From Pedobacter suwonensis (GTDB lineage: Bacteria > Bacteroidota > Bacteroidia > Sphingobacteriales > Sphingobacteriaceae), in NCBI RefSeq assembly GCF_900111825.1, contig NZ_FOJM01000013.1, forward strand, positions 62,001 to 126,000: a stretch of DNA of 64,000 bases, read 5' to 3'. Position numbers and translations under genes: made by a program. A model generated the notes under the pieces. That model was not told the DNA's origin and did not search any database. It was given only the letters and a program-made list of their open reading frames with translations. This document shows, one piece after another, positions 36,734-45,321 of the stretch (positions within the stretch are counted from its first letter, which is position 1; every line of letters starts with the position of its first letter).

Positions 36734-38007
36734 TGATGTTGAACAGAATCAAATTTCCGGCTAATCAAGGCAATTGGCGCATCAATAATTGGATGAAAAA
36801 AGCATTGGGCTGCTTTATTGCTCCGGTGTTTTTATCGGCTGGAGTGTATGCGCAGAAAACAGATCGGTTTATGGGAGAAATCGTTAACTATGACGAAAGT
36901 ACAGTTCCAGCCTATACTTTACCTGATATACTGGTTACCGCAAAGGGCAAAAAGATTAAAAACGTCGCCATGTGGGAAAAGCAGCGCAGACCAGAACTTT
37001 TAGCCCTGTTTGAAGAACACATTTACGGAAAAACACCAGACGGTTTTGATAGTTTGAAATTTGTGGTGGCCAATGAAAAAGCTGATGCTATGGATGGAAA
37101 AGCCCATTTGAAAGAAATAACAATTACAGCGTGGAATGATGGTCGTTCAGTATCGTTTCCTGTTATACTCTTTATTCCCAATAAGCGGATAAAACCTGCT
37201 CCGGTGTTTTTACTGATTAACAACCGCAGTAGCAGGAATACAGATCCGGCGAGGATTGAAAAGAGTACTTTCTGGCCAGCCGAAATGGTCATAGACAGCG
37301 GTTACGCCATAGCGGCTTTCCATCATTCAGATGTAGCGCCTGATCGGAAGGATAGTTATCAGAACGGTGTATTAAAACAGTTGTTTCCTGCAGAGCTGGA
37401 AAAAGATAATGGCATGAAAGCCATTGGCGTGTGGGCCTGGGCAGCAAGCAGGGTAATGGATTACTTTAAAACGGATAAAGATATCGACTTTAACAAGGTT
37501 GCGCTGGTAGGGCATTCAAGGGGTGGTAAAACCGCCTTATGGTCTGCAGCCCAGGATCAACGCTTCGCCATGGTGTTTAGCAGTTGCTCAGGAAGTACCG
37601 GTGCAGCGCTGGCCAGGCGTAAATATGGAGAAACCATCAGCCTGATCAATAAACAGTTTGGTTACTGGTTCAACAATAATTACAAAAACTATAGCAATGA
37701 TGTAAACAGCTTACCTGTAGATCAGCATATGCTCATCGGCTTAATTGCACCGAGGCCAGTGTACACCACGAACGCTACGGAGGATCGCTGGGCAGACCCT
37801 TATGGTTCTTATTTATCATTGGTACATGCCAAACCTGTTTATGATTTATACGGCAGGAAAGTGACGCTTCCTGAAAATATGCCCGATGTGAACAAGCCAA
37901 TCATCCATTCGGCTATAGGTTACCATTTCAGGGAAGGAAAACACGACCTCAATGTTTTTGATTGGACAAATTTTATCCGCTTTGCCAATCACCATTTTAA
38001 TCGATAA
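36733..38007 (+). CDS. CE15-like glucuronoyl esterase
   Basis: Exported alpha/beta-hydrolase of ~424 residues, similar to CE15 4-O-methyl-glucuronoyl methylesterases, which cleave ester bonds at the carboxyl group of glucuronic acid. The nucleophile elbow GHSRGGKTAL holds Ser ~262. NATEDRWADPYGSY supplies the acidic and Trp residues of the pocket, and YHFREGKHDL the catalytic His. ATG 36733 shares a base with the SusD stop (translational coupling). An internal ATG at 36793 gives a cleaner signal peptide ending VYAQ, so the start is uncertain. A glucuronoyl esterase implies the glycan carries esterified uronic acid (inference). Confidence 0.82.
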   Translation: MMLNRIKFPANQGNWRINNWMKKALGCFIAPVFLSAGVYAQKTDRFMGEIVNYDESTVPAYTLPDILVTAKGKKIKNVAMWEKQRRPELLALFEEHIYGKTPDGFDSLKFVVANEKADAMDGKAHLKEITITAWNDGRSVSFPVILFIPNKRIKPAPVFLLINNRSSRNTDPARIEKSTFWPAEMVIDSGYAIAAFHHSDVAPDRKDSYQNGVLKQLFPAELEKDNGMKAIGVWAWAASRVMDYFKTDKDIDFNKVALVGHSRGGKTALWSAAQDQRFAMVFSSCSGSTGAALARRKYGETISLINKQFGYWFNNNYKNYSNDVNSLPVDQHMLIGLIAPRPVYTTNATEDRWADPYGSYLSLVHAKPVYDLYGRKVTLPENMPDVNKPIIHSAIGYHFREGKHDLNVFDWTNFIRFANHHFNR

Positions 38008-38162
38008 GGTTTACGCTTAACTTCCTTTTTATAAATGATTGGCATTTTTCCTCAATTCCTACAGAGAAAAAAAGTTTAGTGTAAAGAAAATTTAGTCTCA
38101 GGTTCAAAATAGGTGCCGAATTAATAGCAAAACCTCTAATCTAAAATTTAATATTTATTACT

Positions 38163-40145
38163 ATGAAAAAACTCATTTTTGGGTGGACAGGAAAGGTAAC
38201 GCTGCTTGCTCTTCTGGGGCTGCATTCGCTTTCCTGTTCCAAAATGGTGGAAGAAAACCTTTCACAAACTTTTGATAAGGGACCACAAAAATTGGCTGTT
38301 ATTGCCAATAATGTGCTGATTAACCCGGTTTATAATAGTACTTCGGTGTTACGGAATCCATTAAATGGATGGGTAATGTATGGCAAACGAGATGCTAGCG
38401 AAACGTATTGGGACAGTCAGTTTTTCGTGCCAGAACTGGGTGCCAATGTAAAGGCGATAGATTATGCCTCAGCCTGTTACATCCGGACCAGCTGGCGATC
38501 ACTTAATCCAAGTCCGGGTGTTTATGCCTGGAGAGACCCCAACTCGCAGATCGGTAAACTCATCAACGGTGTTAAAACCAGAGGTTTGCCCATTGCATTC
38601 CGGATTGTGGTAGACGGGCGCGACCAGGGAGAAAATACCCCTTCTTTCGTATTCACGGCGGGTGCTCAATATTGGTTATCAAATCCTGCAGTACCAGCAC
38701 AGAAAACGCCCTTTCCCCAGGATCCAATTTTCAGGCAATATTACGCCACATTTATTGAAGAGCTTGCCAAGGACTTTAACGATCCGGTTCGCACCTCTTT
38801 TATTGATGCCTATGGTTTAGGTAAATGGGGCGAAGCCCATAATACGGTGTATGCCGCTCCAGGAGTATTAACAGCCGCACAAACAGAAACTGTGAAGGAA
38901 GAGGTACTGGACTGGATTATGGCGCTTTACAACAGGACTTTCACCAAAGTACCGCTGGTAATTAACTATCACCGGCTAATAGGTCATCCAACAAGCTGGG
39001 GCGCAGCAAACCCAAACAGCAACCAGTTACTGGTGAAAGCGATAAATCAAGGGTATAGTCTGCGGCATGATGCTTTTGCCATGACTGATTATTACCAAAG
39101 CTGGGAGAAAAACTTCGCAGCCACCTGGAAACATAAACGACCGATTATTATGGAGGGGGGATGGATTGTGACCGGCACACACCGCTATTGGATCGACTCA
39201 AGCGGACAATATCGCGAAGGGCATCCTGAAGATGTAAGAAAGGCTGAATTTGAAAGATCGGCAGAAGCTGCTGTAAATATGATGGATTTTAGGGTTGGCG
39301 AAGTGGCTTCCTGGTTTCAAACGAGTTTTCCGTTGGTACAGCGCTTCAATGCAGAAGGAGGCTACCGGCTGTATCCTGATCAGGTATCTTTACCAAATGA
39401 AATTGCCAACGGGGCTACCGCTACAATAGGCCATCGCTGGAGAAATATGGGTTGGGGTTACTGCCCAAATAATATTCCGCAGTGGAGTTATAAGTACAAA
39501 GTGGCTTTTGCCATTCTGGATACCGCTGGTGTGGTTAAAAAACTTTTTATAGATGAAAATGGTGAGCCTTCTAAGTGGCTGAAAGATAAACCTATGAGTT
39601 ACAATTTTACCACAACGGCAATTAACCTGCCGGCTGGGAGTTATAAATGGGGGGTAGCCATCATCGATAAAACGAATGCCAACAAGCCTGGTATTGCGCT
39701 TGCCGTAACCGGAACTTTTACAAACGGTTGGCTGGAATTGGGCAATCTGCAAATACAGTCCGAACCTCCCATAGGTCAGACGGTTAAACTAAAAGGTTCT
39801 AATAACCTGTTTGTTTCCGGTGAAAACGGTGAAGTAGCCATGAGGTGCAACCGGGCGACTGCCTCTGACTGGGAAAGCTTTACCATTGTTGATGCTGGTG
39901 GAGGAAAAATCGCCCTGAAAAGCATGAACAAATATGTATCTTCAGAAAATGGTGCTACAACCGGGATCACCTGCACCCGCACAAGCATTAGTGATTGGGA
40001 AAAATTTGATTGGGTGGTAAACGCAAATGGAAAAATCTCCCTTAAAGGGAATAATGGCAAATACATTTCTTCAGAAAACGGCCAATCGGCAATGAAATGC
40101 AACCGGGCTACTATTTCTGGCTGGGAAATGTTTTCACTGGAATAA
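38163..40145 (+). CDS. DUF4832 lipoprotein with C-terminal fascin-like beta-trefoil
   Basis: 660-residue surface lipoprotein (lipobox LHSLSC, Cys 25). Residues ~50-400 form a DUF4832-like TIM-barrel domain (RNPLNGWVMYG at its start, IDAYGLGKWGEAHN with Glu near a barrel strand end). Residues ~400-530 are a beta-sandwich. From ~538 three ~42-residue repeats occur, each reading like KYVSSENG...MxCNR...WExF; this is a fascin-type beta-trefoil, seen in other carbohydrate-active enzymes as a sugar-binding module. It may be a surface glycan-binding protein or an uncharacterised hydrolase of the PUL. The 155-bp gap before it holds no clear promoter; a terminator follows at 40189. Confidence 0.75.
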   Translation: MKKLIFGWTGKVTLLALLGLHSLSCSKMVEENLSQTFDKGPQKLAVIANNVLINPVYNSTSVLRNPLNGWVMYGKRDASETYWDSQFFVPELGANVKAIDYASACYIRTSWRSLNPSPGVYAWRDPNSQIGKLINGVKTRGLPIAFRIVVDGRDQGENTPSFVFTAGAQYWLSNPAVPAQKTPFPQDPIFRQYYATFIEELAKDFNDPVRTSFIDAYGLGKWGEAHNTVYAAPGVLTAAQTETVKEEVLDWIMALYNRTFTKVPLVINYHRLIGHPTSWGAANPNSNQLLVKAINQGYSLRHDAFAMTDYYQSWEKNFAATWKHKRPIIMEGGWIVTGTHRYWIDSSGQYREGHPEDVRKAEFERSAEAAVNMMDFRVGEVASWFQTSFPLVQRFNAEGGYRLYPDQVSLPNEIANGATATIGHRWRNMGWGYCPNNIPQWSYKYKVAFAILDTAGVVKKLFIDENGEPSKWLKDKPMSYNFTTTAINLPAGSYKWGVAIIDKTNANKPGIALAVTGTFTNGWLELGNLQIQSEPPIGQTVKLKGSNNLFVSGENGEVAMRCNRATASDWESFTIVDAGGGKIALKSMNKYVSSENGATTGITCTRTSISDWEKFDWVVNANGKISLKGNNGKYISSENGQSAMKCNRATISGWEMFSLE

Positions 40146-40188
40146 TTGCTGAGGGAAAATTTTTAAGCATATTAAAGTTTAAGATAAT

Positions 40189-40222
40189 GGGTTGCTCTTG
40201 ATGGGGCAGCCCTAATTTTTTT
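40189..40222 (+). terminator. Intrinsic terminator ending the PUL
   Basis: GGGTTGC (40189-40195) pairs with GCAGCCC (40206-40212; one G-U), followed by TAA and seven T residues (40216-40222). It lies 43 bp after the DUF4832 gene in the correct orientation. Confidence 0.75.
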
Positions 40223-40410
40223 GGGAGTTTGAAAAATTGCCTGTTTAAATCAATTCATCAGAAAAAATGGTTCGAATTATGTGATATGTTGACTCATAAC
40301 GCGCAATATTTAATTAATAAAACATCTATAATAACGCATAGGTCAGTGTCATTTTTTTATAGTAAAAGCATAAAATGGAAAGATTGTTGTGATGCTTAAA
40401 TAAATAGATT

Positions 40411-40418
40411 TATATTTG
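40411..40418 (+). promoter_or_regulatory. TATATTTG -7 box of the two-gene cassette
   Basis: A perfect TAnnTTTG element 17 bp before the ATG at 40436; a GTTG about 21 bp upstream could serve as -33. It shares TATATTTGTATAA with the element at 41825 before the efflux operon. It gives the unknown cassette its own promoter, independent of the PUL. Confidence 0.5.
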
Positions 40419-40435
40419 TATAATAGCAAATTATC

Positions 40436-40639
40436 ATGGCGATTTATCAGAAGCAGGTACCAAAAGGGGTTAGATTAAAATGGGCTCCGCTGAATGAAGC
40501 AAGAAATGTGAGCGTTTCCCGTAATGCTGTGCAAGGCACTTGGGTGCTGCGATCTGAAATCGGTCGTCCTGTAGAGCCATCGGATATAGCTAAACATTCG
40601 GTAACAGGGTTATCAAATAAAAATTATTTGATTCCTTGA
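40436..40639 (+). CDS. Small hypothetical protein, first gene of an unknown pair
   Basis: 67 residues, basic and without signal peptide or membrane segment, so probably cytoplasmic. I do not recognise the family. The segment LRSEIGRPVEPSDIAKHSVTGLS may form a short helical domain. Its stop (TGA, 40637-40639) overlaps the candidate start of the next gene, indicating translational coupling. Small-plus-larger overlapping pairs are typical of toxin-antitoxin and other two-part modules, but no residue here proves that. It stands alone between the PUL terminator and a recombinase relic. Confidence 0.55.
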   Translation: MAIYQKQVPKGVRLKWAPLNEARNVSVSRNAVQGTWVLRSEIGRPVEPSDIAKHSVTGLSNKNYLIP

Positions 40640-41187
40640 GATTTGATGTTCCTGGATATCCATTAAATTTTATTCAAAAGGAACCATGTAAAGACTCCTC
40701 GGCTCACCAATTCACATACATTTATAAATTTCGTTCACCCGTTACAGGGTATAATTATATCCTTCGTGCAGATTATCATAAAGAAGATGTGTTTGGTATT
40801 AAATTTTATGCACAACACCATAAGCACAGTGATCTGAAATATTCAAAGATTACCAATAGAGGTGATGTTCAGAATATCTTAGTGAGTTGCCTAAGTGTAG
40901 TACCTATTTTGTTAGCCCAACATTCAACAGCTTCCTTTGGCTTCATTGGCTCCAGGACTGTTGATAAGGCGTCACAACGTGTTGAAGGGCATCAAAATAC
41001 ACAACGCTATCGAATCTATAAAGAATTGATCAAGGAGAAAATTGGAGAAATAACTTTTGAGCATGTCGATTATAAGCAGCTTAGCGGTTACTTACTACTA
41101 AACAGAGCGGCAGGAAATCCAAAAATAAAAGAATCAGCTATAGTTGATATGTTTACTGAAACATATAACAATCTATTAAACGTTTGA
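40636..41187 (+). CDS. Hypothetical protein, second gene of an unknown pair
   Basis: 183 residues if the TTG at 40636 is used; this codon overlaps the TGA of the upstream gene. No ATG lies in this frame near the beginning, so a TTG start or a frameshifted fusion with the 67-residue frame must be considered. The protein is rich in Tyr, His and basic residues (YNYILRADYHKED, KFYAQHHKHSD), has a hydrophobic stretch (NILVSCLSVVPILLAQ) too polar-flanked to call as a membrane helix, and a conserved-looking FGFIGSRTVDKAS. I cannot assign a family. A likely cytoplasmic partner of the 67-residue protein. Confidence 0.55.
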   Translation: MRFDVPGYPLNFIQKEPCKDSSAHQFTYIYKFRSPVTGYNYILRADYHKEDVFGIKFYAQHHKHSDLKYSKITNRGDVQNILVSCLSVVPILLAQHSTASFGFIGSRTVDKASQRVEGHQNTQRYRIYKELIKEKIGEITFEHVDYKQLSGYLLLNRAAGNPKIKESAIVDMFTETYNNLLNV

Positions 41188-41322
41188 TTATGATCAATAA
41201 CTTATAGGAGGTTGAACAATCCAAATTATTGAGATAGTGAAGCTATCTTGCATCTAATATTTTAGAAGAAACGAATATTACAATCCATTTATCCGCAAAA
41301 TAGCTCGAACTACGCACTGCCA

Positions 41323-41680
41323 TTAACCCGTAATTGGGTTGAAGGTTTTGTAGTTTTTTACTTTATAATTTATTGTCAAATATAAACGTTGGGATGTTTC
41401 GCTCGTTAACGCGATTCGATGTTGTCGGCTTTCAAAATCGAATTTTTGGGGAATGCCGAACCAATTTGTCCCCGCTTATCATTAATGGCCCATTTGGCGA
41501 AAATTGGAAATAATCGGGTTAATGTGAAAATCGCATCATTTAGGACTGGCTATACCGTGCTATCGTATATTCTTTTTCGTGATTTCCACTAATTTTGCCT
41601 CTGCTCTTAAGATATTTCTCTTCGCATTCCAATTTTAGGGTTTTATAATCGTTTCCATCAATATCACCCAACAATAACAG
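41323..41680 (-). pseudogene. Frameshifted C-terminal relic of a serine recombinase
   Basis: On the minus strand three successive reading frames give pieces of the C-terminal region of Bacteroidota large serine recombinases. First LLGDIDGNDYKTLKLECEEK, where GDID..DY...K.ECEE is typical; then INDKRGQIGSAFP, like the usual KRxIIGSIFPEK; then QKFDFESRQHR, like EKFxFE..QHRT, continuing to a stop at 41323-41325. The break between the last two falls in a C/A homopolymer. The catalytic N-terminal domain is missing. The remaining parts of the 41188-41911 gap hold regulatory sites only. Confidence 0.6.
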
Positions 41681-41785
41681 TTACCCAACTGTAAGCTTAT
41701 TATTATCGGTTAGCTGTTTGGTCAGGCAGATCAGAACCTTTAGGAAAAATTGTATTTCTATCATCATCAGGACACAGACCTTATC

Positions 41786-41820
41786 CGTTCGATAACAGGC
41801 AAAACGTTCGATATCGGGCA
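41786..41820 (+). promoter_or_regulatory. Tandem repeat, candidate activator site for the efflux operon
   Basis: Two 16-bp direct repeats CGTTCGATAACAGGCA (41786-41801) and CGTTCGATATCGGGCA (41805-41820) match at 14 of 16 positions with a 19-bp period. They lie ~50-85 bp upstream of a sigma54-type promoter, a suitable place for an enhancer-binding protein such as the one encoded at the end of this operon (inference). Confidence 0.6.
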
Positions 41821-41824
41821 TTTT

Positions 41825-41832
41825 TATATTTG
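41825..41832 (+). promoter_or_regulatory. TATATTTG -7 box upstream of the efflux operon
   Basis: A perfect TAnnTTTG element directly after the tandem repeat. It may be a housekeeping promoter giving basal expression in addition to the sigma54-type promoter. No TTTG was found at the expected -33 distance. Confidence 0.4.
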
Positions 41833-41870
41833 TATAAAATCATAAATAATTGATTATTAGTTTTTTAATA

Positions 41871-41887
41871 TTGGCATCCCGCTTGTA
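41871..41887 (+). promoter_or_regulatory. Sigma54-type -24/-12 promoter of the efflux operon
   Basis: TTGGCATCCCGCTTGTA keeps the TGGCA -24 element and a TTG -12 element with the required 10 bases between GG and G (GG-N10-GT instead of GC). It ends 24 bp before the ATG of the adaptor gene. The same operon encodes a sigma54 activator, which strengthens the call. Confidence 0.65.
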
Positions 41888-41911
41888 AAAGCTTGTCCAA
41901 AAAATGTTTAA

Positions 41912-43159
41912 ATGGACAAACTCATTGAAGAAGAAGTTTTAGCTAAAAACAAGAAAAAAAATTACTTGCTGGTTTCTATCATCCTTATTTTGCTAATAGC
42001 CAGTATCTGGTTTGTACGGTTTTATTTTAAAGCTGCACTTACGGAAGCTAATATCACGACGGCAAAAGTGGAGAACGGAATAATCGAAAATACGATTAAT
42101 GCCACCGGTGAAGTGCTACCTGAATTTGAAGAAGTATTAACCAGCCCGATAAGTGCATCGATAAAAAATGTTTTGATGGATGCCGGAAAAAAAGTGAATA
42201 AAGGGCAATCTATTCTATTGCTGGATAAATCAGTAAGCCAAACCGATTATGGAAAGCTGCAATTTCAGATGGAGTCCAAACAAAATGAAATTAGTAAGCT
42301 AAAGCTTGATTTAGAAAAAAGTTTTTTTGATGTTAAATCAAGCAACGCCATAAAACAGTTGCGGATCAGTAACCTTAAAGATGCTGTTTCATCGGCGAAA
42401 CGATTACTTAAAGCCGGTGGGGGAACCAAAGAGGATGTGGAGCGGGCCGAGCTTGATCTGAAGGTTGCCGAGCTGGAGAAGCTACAGCTCGAAAATGAAA
42501 TTAAAAGTAAGCAGCAAACCATGAAAATCGAAATCAGGGAGGCTGAAATTGCACTGGCCATTCAAAAAAATGATTTGGATGCATTGAAACGGAAACTTGA
42601 TCTGGCCGATGTAACGGCAACCAGGCCCGGGGTAATTACCTGGGTAAATAAAAATATCGGCTCCAGTGTACACGAAGGCGATGCGTTGGTACGTATAGCC
42701 GATTTAAGCGGCTTTAAAGTTGCAGGTAGCATGTCTGATAATCTACTGGATAAAATCCACAATAACATGGCTGCTATCATCAGAATTGGTGATACGCAAC
42801 TAAGAGGTTCAGTTGTAAATATCTCACCGGCAGTAACCAATGCCACCGTATCGTTCGATATCCAGTTAAATCAAAAAGACAGTAAAGTATTAAGGCCCAA
42901 TCAAAAAGTTGATGTTTTTTTGGTTACTGATACCCGAAATGGTGTTTTAAGGGTGGCAAACGGACCAGCTTTTAACGGTTCAAATTTACAGGAGATCTTT
43001 GTGTTGAAAAACGGTATAGCCGAAAAGCGCACGGTGAAAACAGGTTTAAGCAACTTTGATTATGTTGAAATTTTAAGTGGGTTAAAAGCTGGAGACGAAA
43101 TCATTACTTCGGATATGGCTGATTTCAAAAACTCTGAAAAAGTAACAATAAGCCGTTAA
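41912..43159 (+). CDS. HlyD/MacA-type periplasmic adaptor of an ABC efflux pump
   Basis: 415-residue membrane-fusion protein joining inner-membrane ABC permeases to TolC. A lysine-rich cytoplasmic start is followed by one membrane helix (~18-37). Next come a split biotinyl-lipoyl domain (EEVLTSPISASIKNVLMDAGKKVNKGQ; then VTATRPGVITWVN), a long coiled-coil hairpin between them (~110-230), and beta-barrel and membrane-proximal domains (AGDEIITSDM). First gene behind the sigma54-type promoter; the TolC gene starts one base after its stop. Confidence 0.92.
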   Translation: MDKLIEEEVLAKNKKKNYLLVSIILILLIASIWFVRFYFKAALTEANITTAKVENGIIENTINATGEVLPEFEEVLTSPISASIKNVLMDAGKKVNKGQSILLLDKSVSQTDYGKLQFQMESKQNEISKLKLDLEKSFFDVKSSNAIKQLRISNLKDAVSSAKRLLKAGGGTKEDVERAELDLKVAELEKLQLENEIKSKQQTMKIEIREAEIALAIQKNDLDALKRKLDLADVTATRPGVITWVNKNIGSSVHEGDALVRIADLSGFKVAGSMSDNLLDKIHNNMAAIIRIGDTQLRGSVVNISPAVTNATVSFDIQLNQKDSKVLRPNQKVDVFLVTDTRNGVLRVANGPAFNGSNLQEIFVLKNGIAEKRTVKTGLSNFDYVEILSGLKAGDEIITSDMADFKNSEKVTISR

Positions 43160-43160
43160 G

Positions 43161-44621
43161 ATGATGAAGAAAATTGTACTTATTGGATTAGCTGTTTTAT
43201 TTAGCTCAATACATGCAGTATTCGCGGTTACCGATACGCTTAAACTTAACCTGCTGCAGGTAGTTGAAATGGCCAGGGCCAATTCTATTGCGGCAAAACA
43301 GGCTGCAACGGTTAAAGAGACGAAATACTGGGAGTGGCGCACTTTCAAATCAAATTACCAGCCACAGTTGGCTTTAGAGGGTATTTTACCCGGCTATACC
43401 AAAACTTATACCCAGGTACAGCAACCCAACGGAAGCATTCTTTTCCAGCCCGTACATTATGATAATTCCTCACTGACACTAAATTTTAGTCAAAGTATTG
43501 CCGCAACTGGCGGCACCATTTATGGAACTACCCAACTGCAGCGGTTTGACGATTTTGACAGAAAAAGTGTGCTCTATAATGGTATTCCTTACGGAGTTGG
43601 TTACACACAACCGCTATTACAGTTTAACAGCTTAAAATGGGACAAGAAAATTGAACCTTTAAAATACAGTGAGAGTAAACAGGTTTTTATCGAAACACAG
43701 GAGAAAATATCAATTACCGTTACCGAATATTTTTTCGATTTACTGCTGGCGCAGGTTAACCTCGATATTGCTGAATTAAATTATGCGAACACCAAAAGGA
43801 TCCTGAGTATTGCCAATACTAAATTTGAATTGGGCAAGATTTCAAAAAATGAGATTCTCCAACTTCAGCTGGAGGTACTTAATGCCCAAAAAGCCGTTGG
43901 AACGGCTAAGAGAGATGTAGAGGTGGCCACACTGAACCTTCGCAGTTACGCGGGCATTGAGGGCGACGACAGGATAAAATTGGATATGCCGCAAGCCGTT
44001 GCTCAAATGACTGTGGCTACTGAAAAAGTTTTGGCCGAAGCCTTTGCAAACCGTTCGGATGCAATTGGTTTTGCCCGCCGGTTGGCAGAAGCCAGAAGAG
44101 ATGTGGCCAAAGCAAAGGGGGAAAATGGGCTTAAGGCTACATTAAGGGCAAATCTGGGTTTCTCCAATGCCGGCTTAAGTGCTTTTGATGTTTACCGGAA
44201 TCCGAAAAATCAGCAAACCGTTGAACTACAGTTGTCTATTCCGGTTATGGATTGGGGCAGGTCTAAATCAAGAACAAAAACAGCACAAGCAAATGAGCAA
44301 CTGGTAACTTATGCTGTTGAGCAGGATAAGCAAACTTTTAAACAGCAGATCGTAACGCAGGTAACGCTTTTTAATATGATGAAAGAACAGACCAAGCTTA
44401 CAGATACGGCTGCAAAAATTGCCGCAGAAAAATATAAGATAGCCAGCGAGCGCTATGTTTTAGGCAACCTGAGCATTACCGATTTAAGTATTGCTTTTCA
44501 GGAAAATGATGCAGCAAAACGCGATTACGTTTCTTCGCTCCGCGATTTTTGGGGTGCTTATTATCAGCTTCGCTATCTTTCTCTTTACGATTTTGAAAAA
44601 AACATTAAAATAACTTATTAA
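43161..44621 (+). CDS. TolC-family outer-membrane efflux channel
   Basis: 486-residue outer-membrane protein with a signal peptide (~1-23, ends VFAV). It has two structural repeats of the TolC kind with long amphipathic helices (IAELNYANTKRILSIANTKF; KIAAEKYKIASERYVLGNLS) and beta segments between. It provides the exit duct for the adaptor and ABC permeases encoded on each side. Begins immediately after the adaptor stop. Confidence 0.92.
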   Translation: MMKKIVLIGLAVLFSSIHAVFAVTDTLKLNLLQVVEMARANSIAAKQAATVKETKYWEWRTFKSNYQPQLALEGILPGYTKTYTQVQQPNGSILFQPVHYDNSSLTLNFSQSIAATGGTIYGTTQLQRFDDFDRKSVLYNGIPYGVGYTQPLLQFNSLKWDKKIEPLKYSESKQVFIETQEKISITVTEYFFDLLLAQVNLDIAELNYANTKRILSIANTKFELGKISKNEILQLQLEVLNAQKAVGTAKRDVEVATLNLRSYAGIEGDDRIKLDMPQAVAQMTVATEKVLAEAFANRSDAIGFARRLAEARRDVAKAKGENGLKATLRANLGFSNAGLSAFDVYRNPKNQQTVELQLSIPVMDWGRSKSRTKTAQANEQLVTYAVEQDKQTFKQQIVTQVTLFNMMKEQTKLTDTAAKIAAEKYKIASERYVLGNLSITDLSIAFQENDAAKRDYVSSLRDFWGAYYQLRYLSLYDFEKNIKITY

Positions 44622-44644
44622 TAAATCTTAATTACTAATTATAC

Positions 44645-45313
44645 ATGATGATACGCTTAAAAAATATTGAAAAAGTTTACCGTACGGCTACTGTGGAAAC
44701 CCTGGCAATAAACGGTATTAACCTCGACATTGCAAAGGGAGAATTTCTTTCCATTATGGGGCCATCGGGCTGCGGAAAAAGTACTTTGCTGAACATTATG
44801 GGCTTGCTTGATGAGCCATCGAAGGGAGATATCAAAATAGATGACCAGGACATTCGCAGTTTTTCTGATAAAAAACTGGCCCATTTCAGAAATGAGAAGC
44901 TTGGATTTATTTTTCAGAGTTACCACCTGATTAATGATTTGCAGGTATTGGATAATGTAGAATTACCTTTATTGTACCGCGATTCATCTGCTAAGGAAAG
45001 AAAGGCCCTGGCTACTGAAGCACTGGAAAAAGTTGGCCTGAGCAACCGTTTAAAACATTTCCCTACGCAGCTTTCGGGTGGGCAACGCCAGCGTGTTGCC
45101 ATTGCCAGGGCTATTGTTGGCCGCCCTCAGATTATCCTTGCGGATGAGCCAACAGGAAACCTTGATAGCGCTATGGGAAATGAGATCATGAATATCCTCA
45201 TCAATCTGAACAAAAATGAAGGTACAACAATCGTGATGGTGACACATGACGAAAGCATGGCGCAAAAAACACACAGATTGGTTCGTCTTTTTGATGGTTC
45301 ACAGGTTCAATAA
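44645..45313 (+). CDS. MacB/LolD-type ABC transporter ATPase
   Basis: 222-residue ATP-binding subunit. Walker A GPSGCGKST (39-47), Q-loop FIFQSYHLI, signature LSGGQRQRVAIARA, Walker B IILADEPTGNLD and switch His in VTHDE are all intact. This is the ATPase class that drives FtsX/MacB-like permeases, which act as mechanotransmitters rather than as classical membrane channels. It pairs with the two permeases encoded next. Confidence 0.95.
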   Translation: MMIRLKNIEKVYRTATVETLAINGINLDIAKGEFLSIMGPSGCGKSTLLNIMGLLDEPSKGDIKIDDQDIRSFSDKKLAHFRNEKLGFIFQSYHLINDLQVLDNVELPLLYRDSSAKERKALATEALEKVGLSNRLKHFPTQLSGGQRQRVAIARAIVGRPQIILADEPTGNLDSAMGNEIMNILINLNKNEGTTIVMVTHDESMAQKTHRLVRLFDGSQVQ

Positions 45314-45321
45314 TTTCAGCT

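Noticed and set aside
41326..41345. AACCC/GGGTT inverted repeat as a terminator
   Set aside because: The stem is only 5 bp and the T-rich run is interrupted and distant; it lies inside the recombinase relic.
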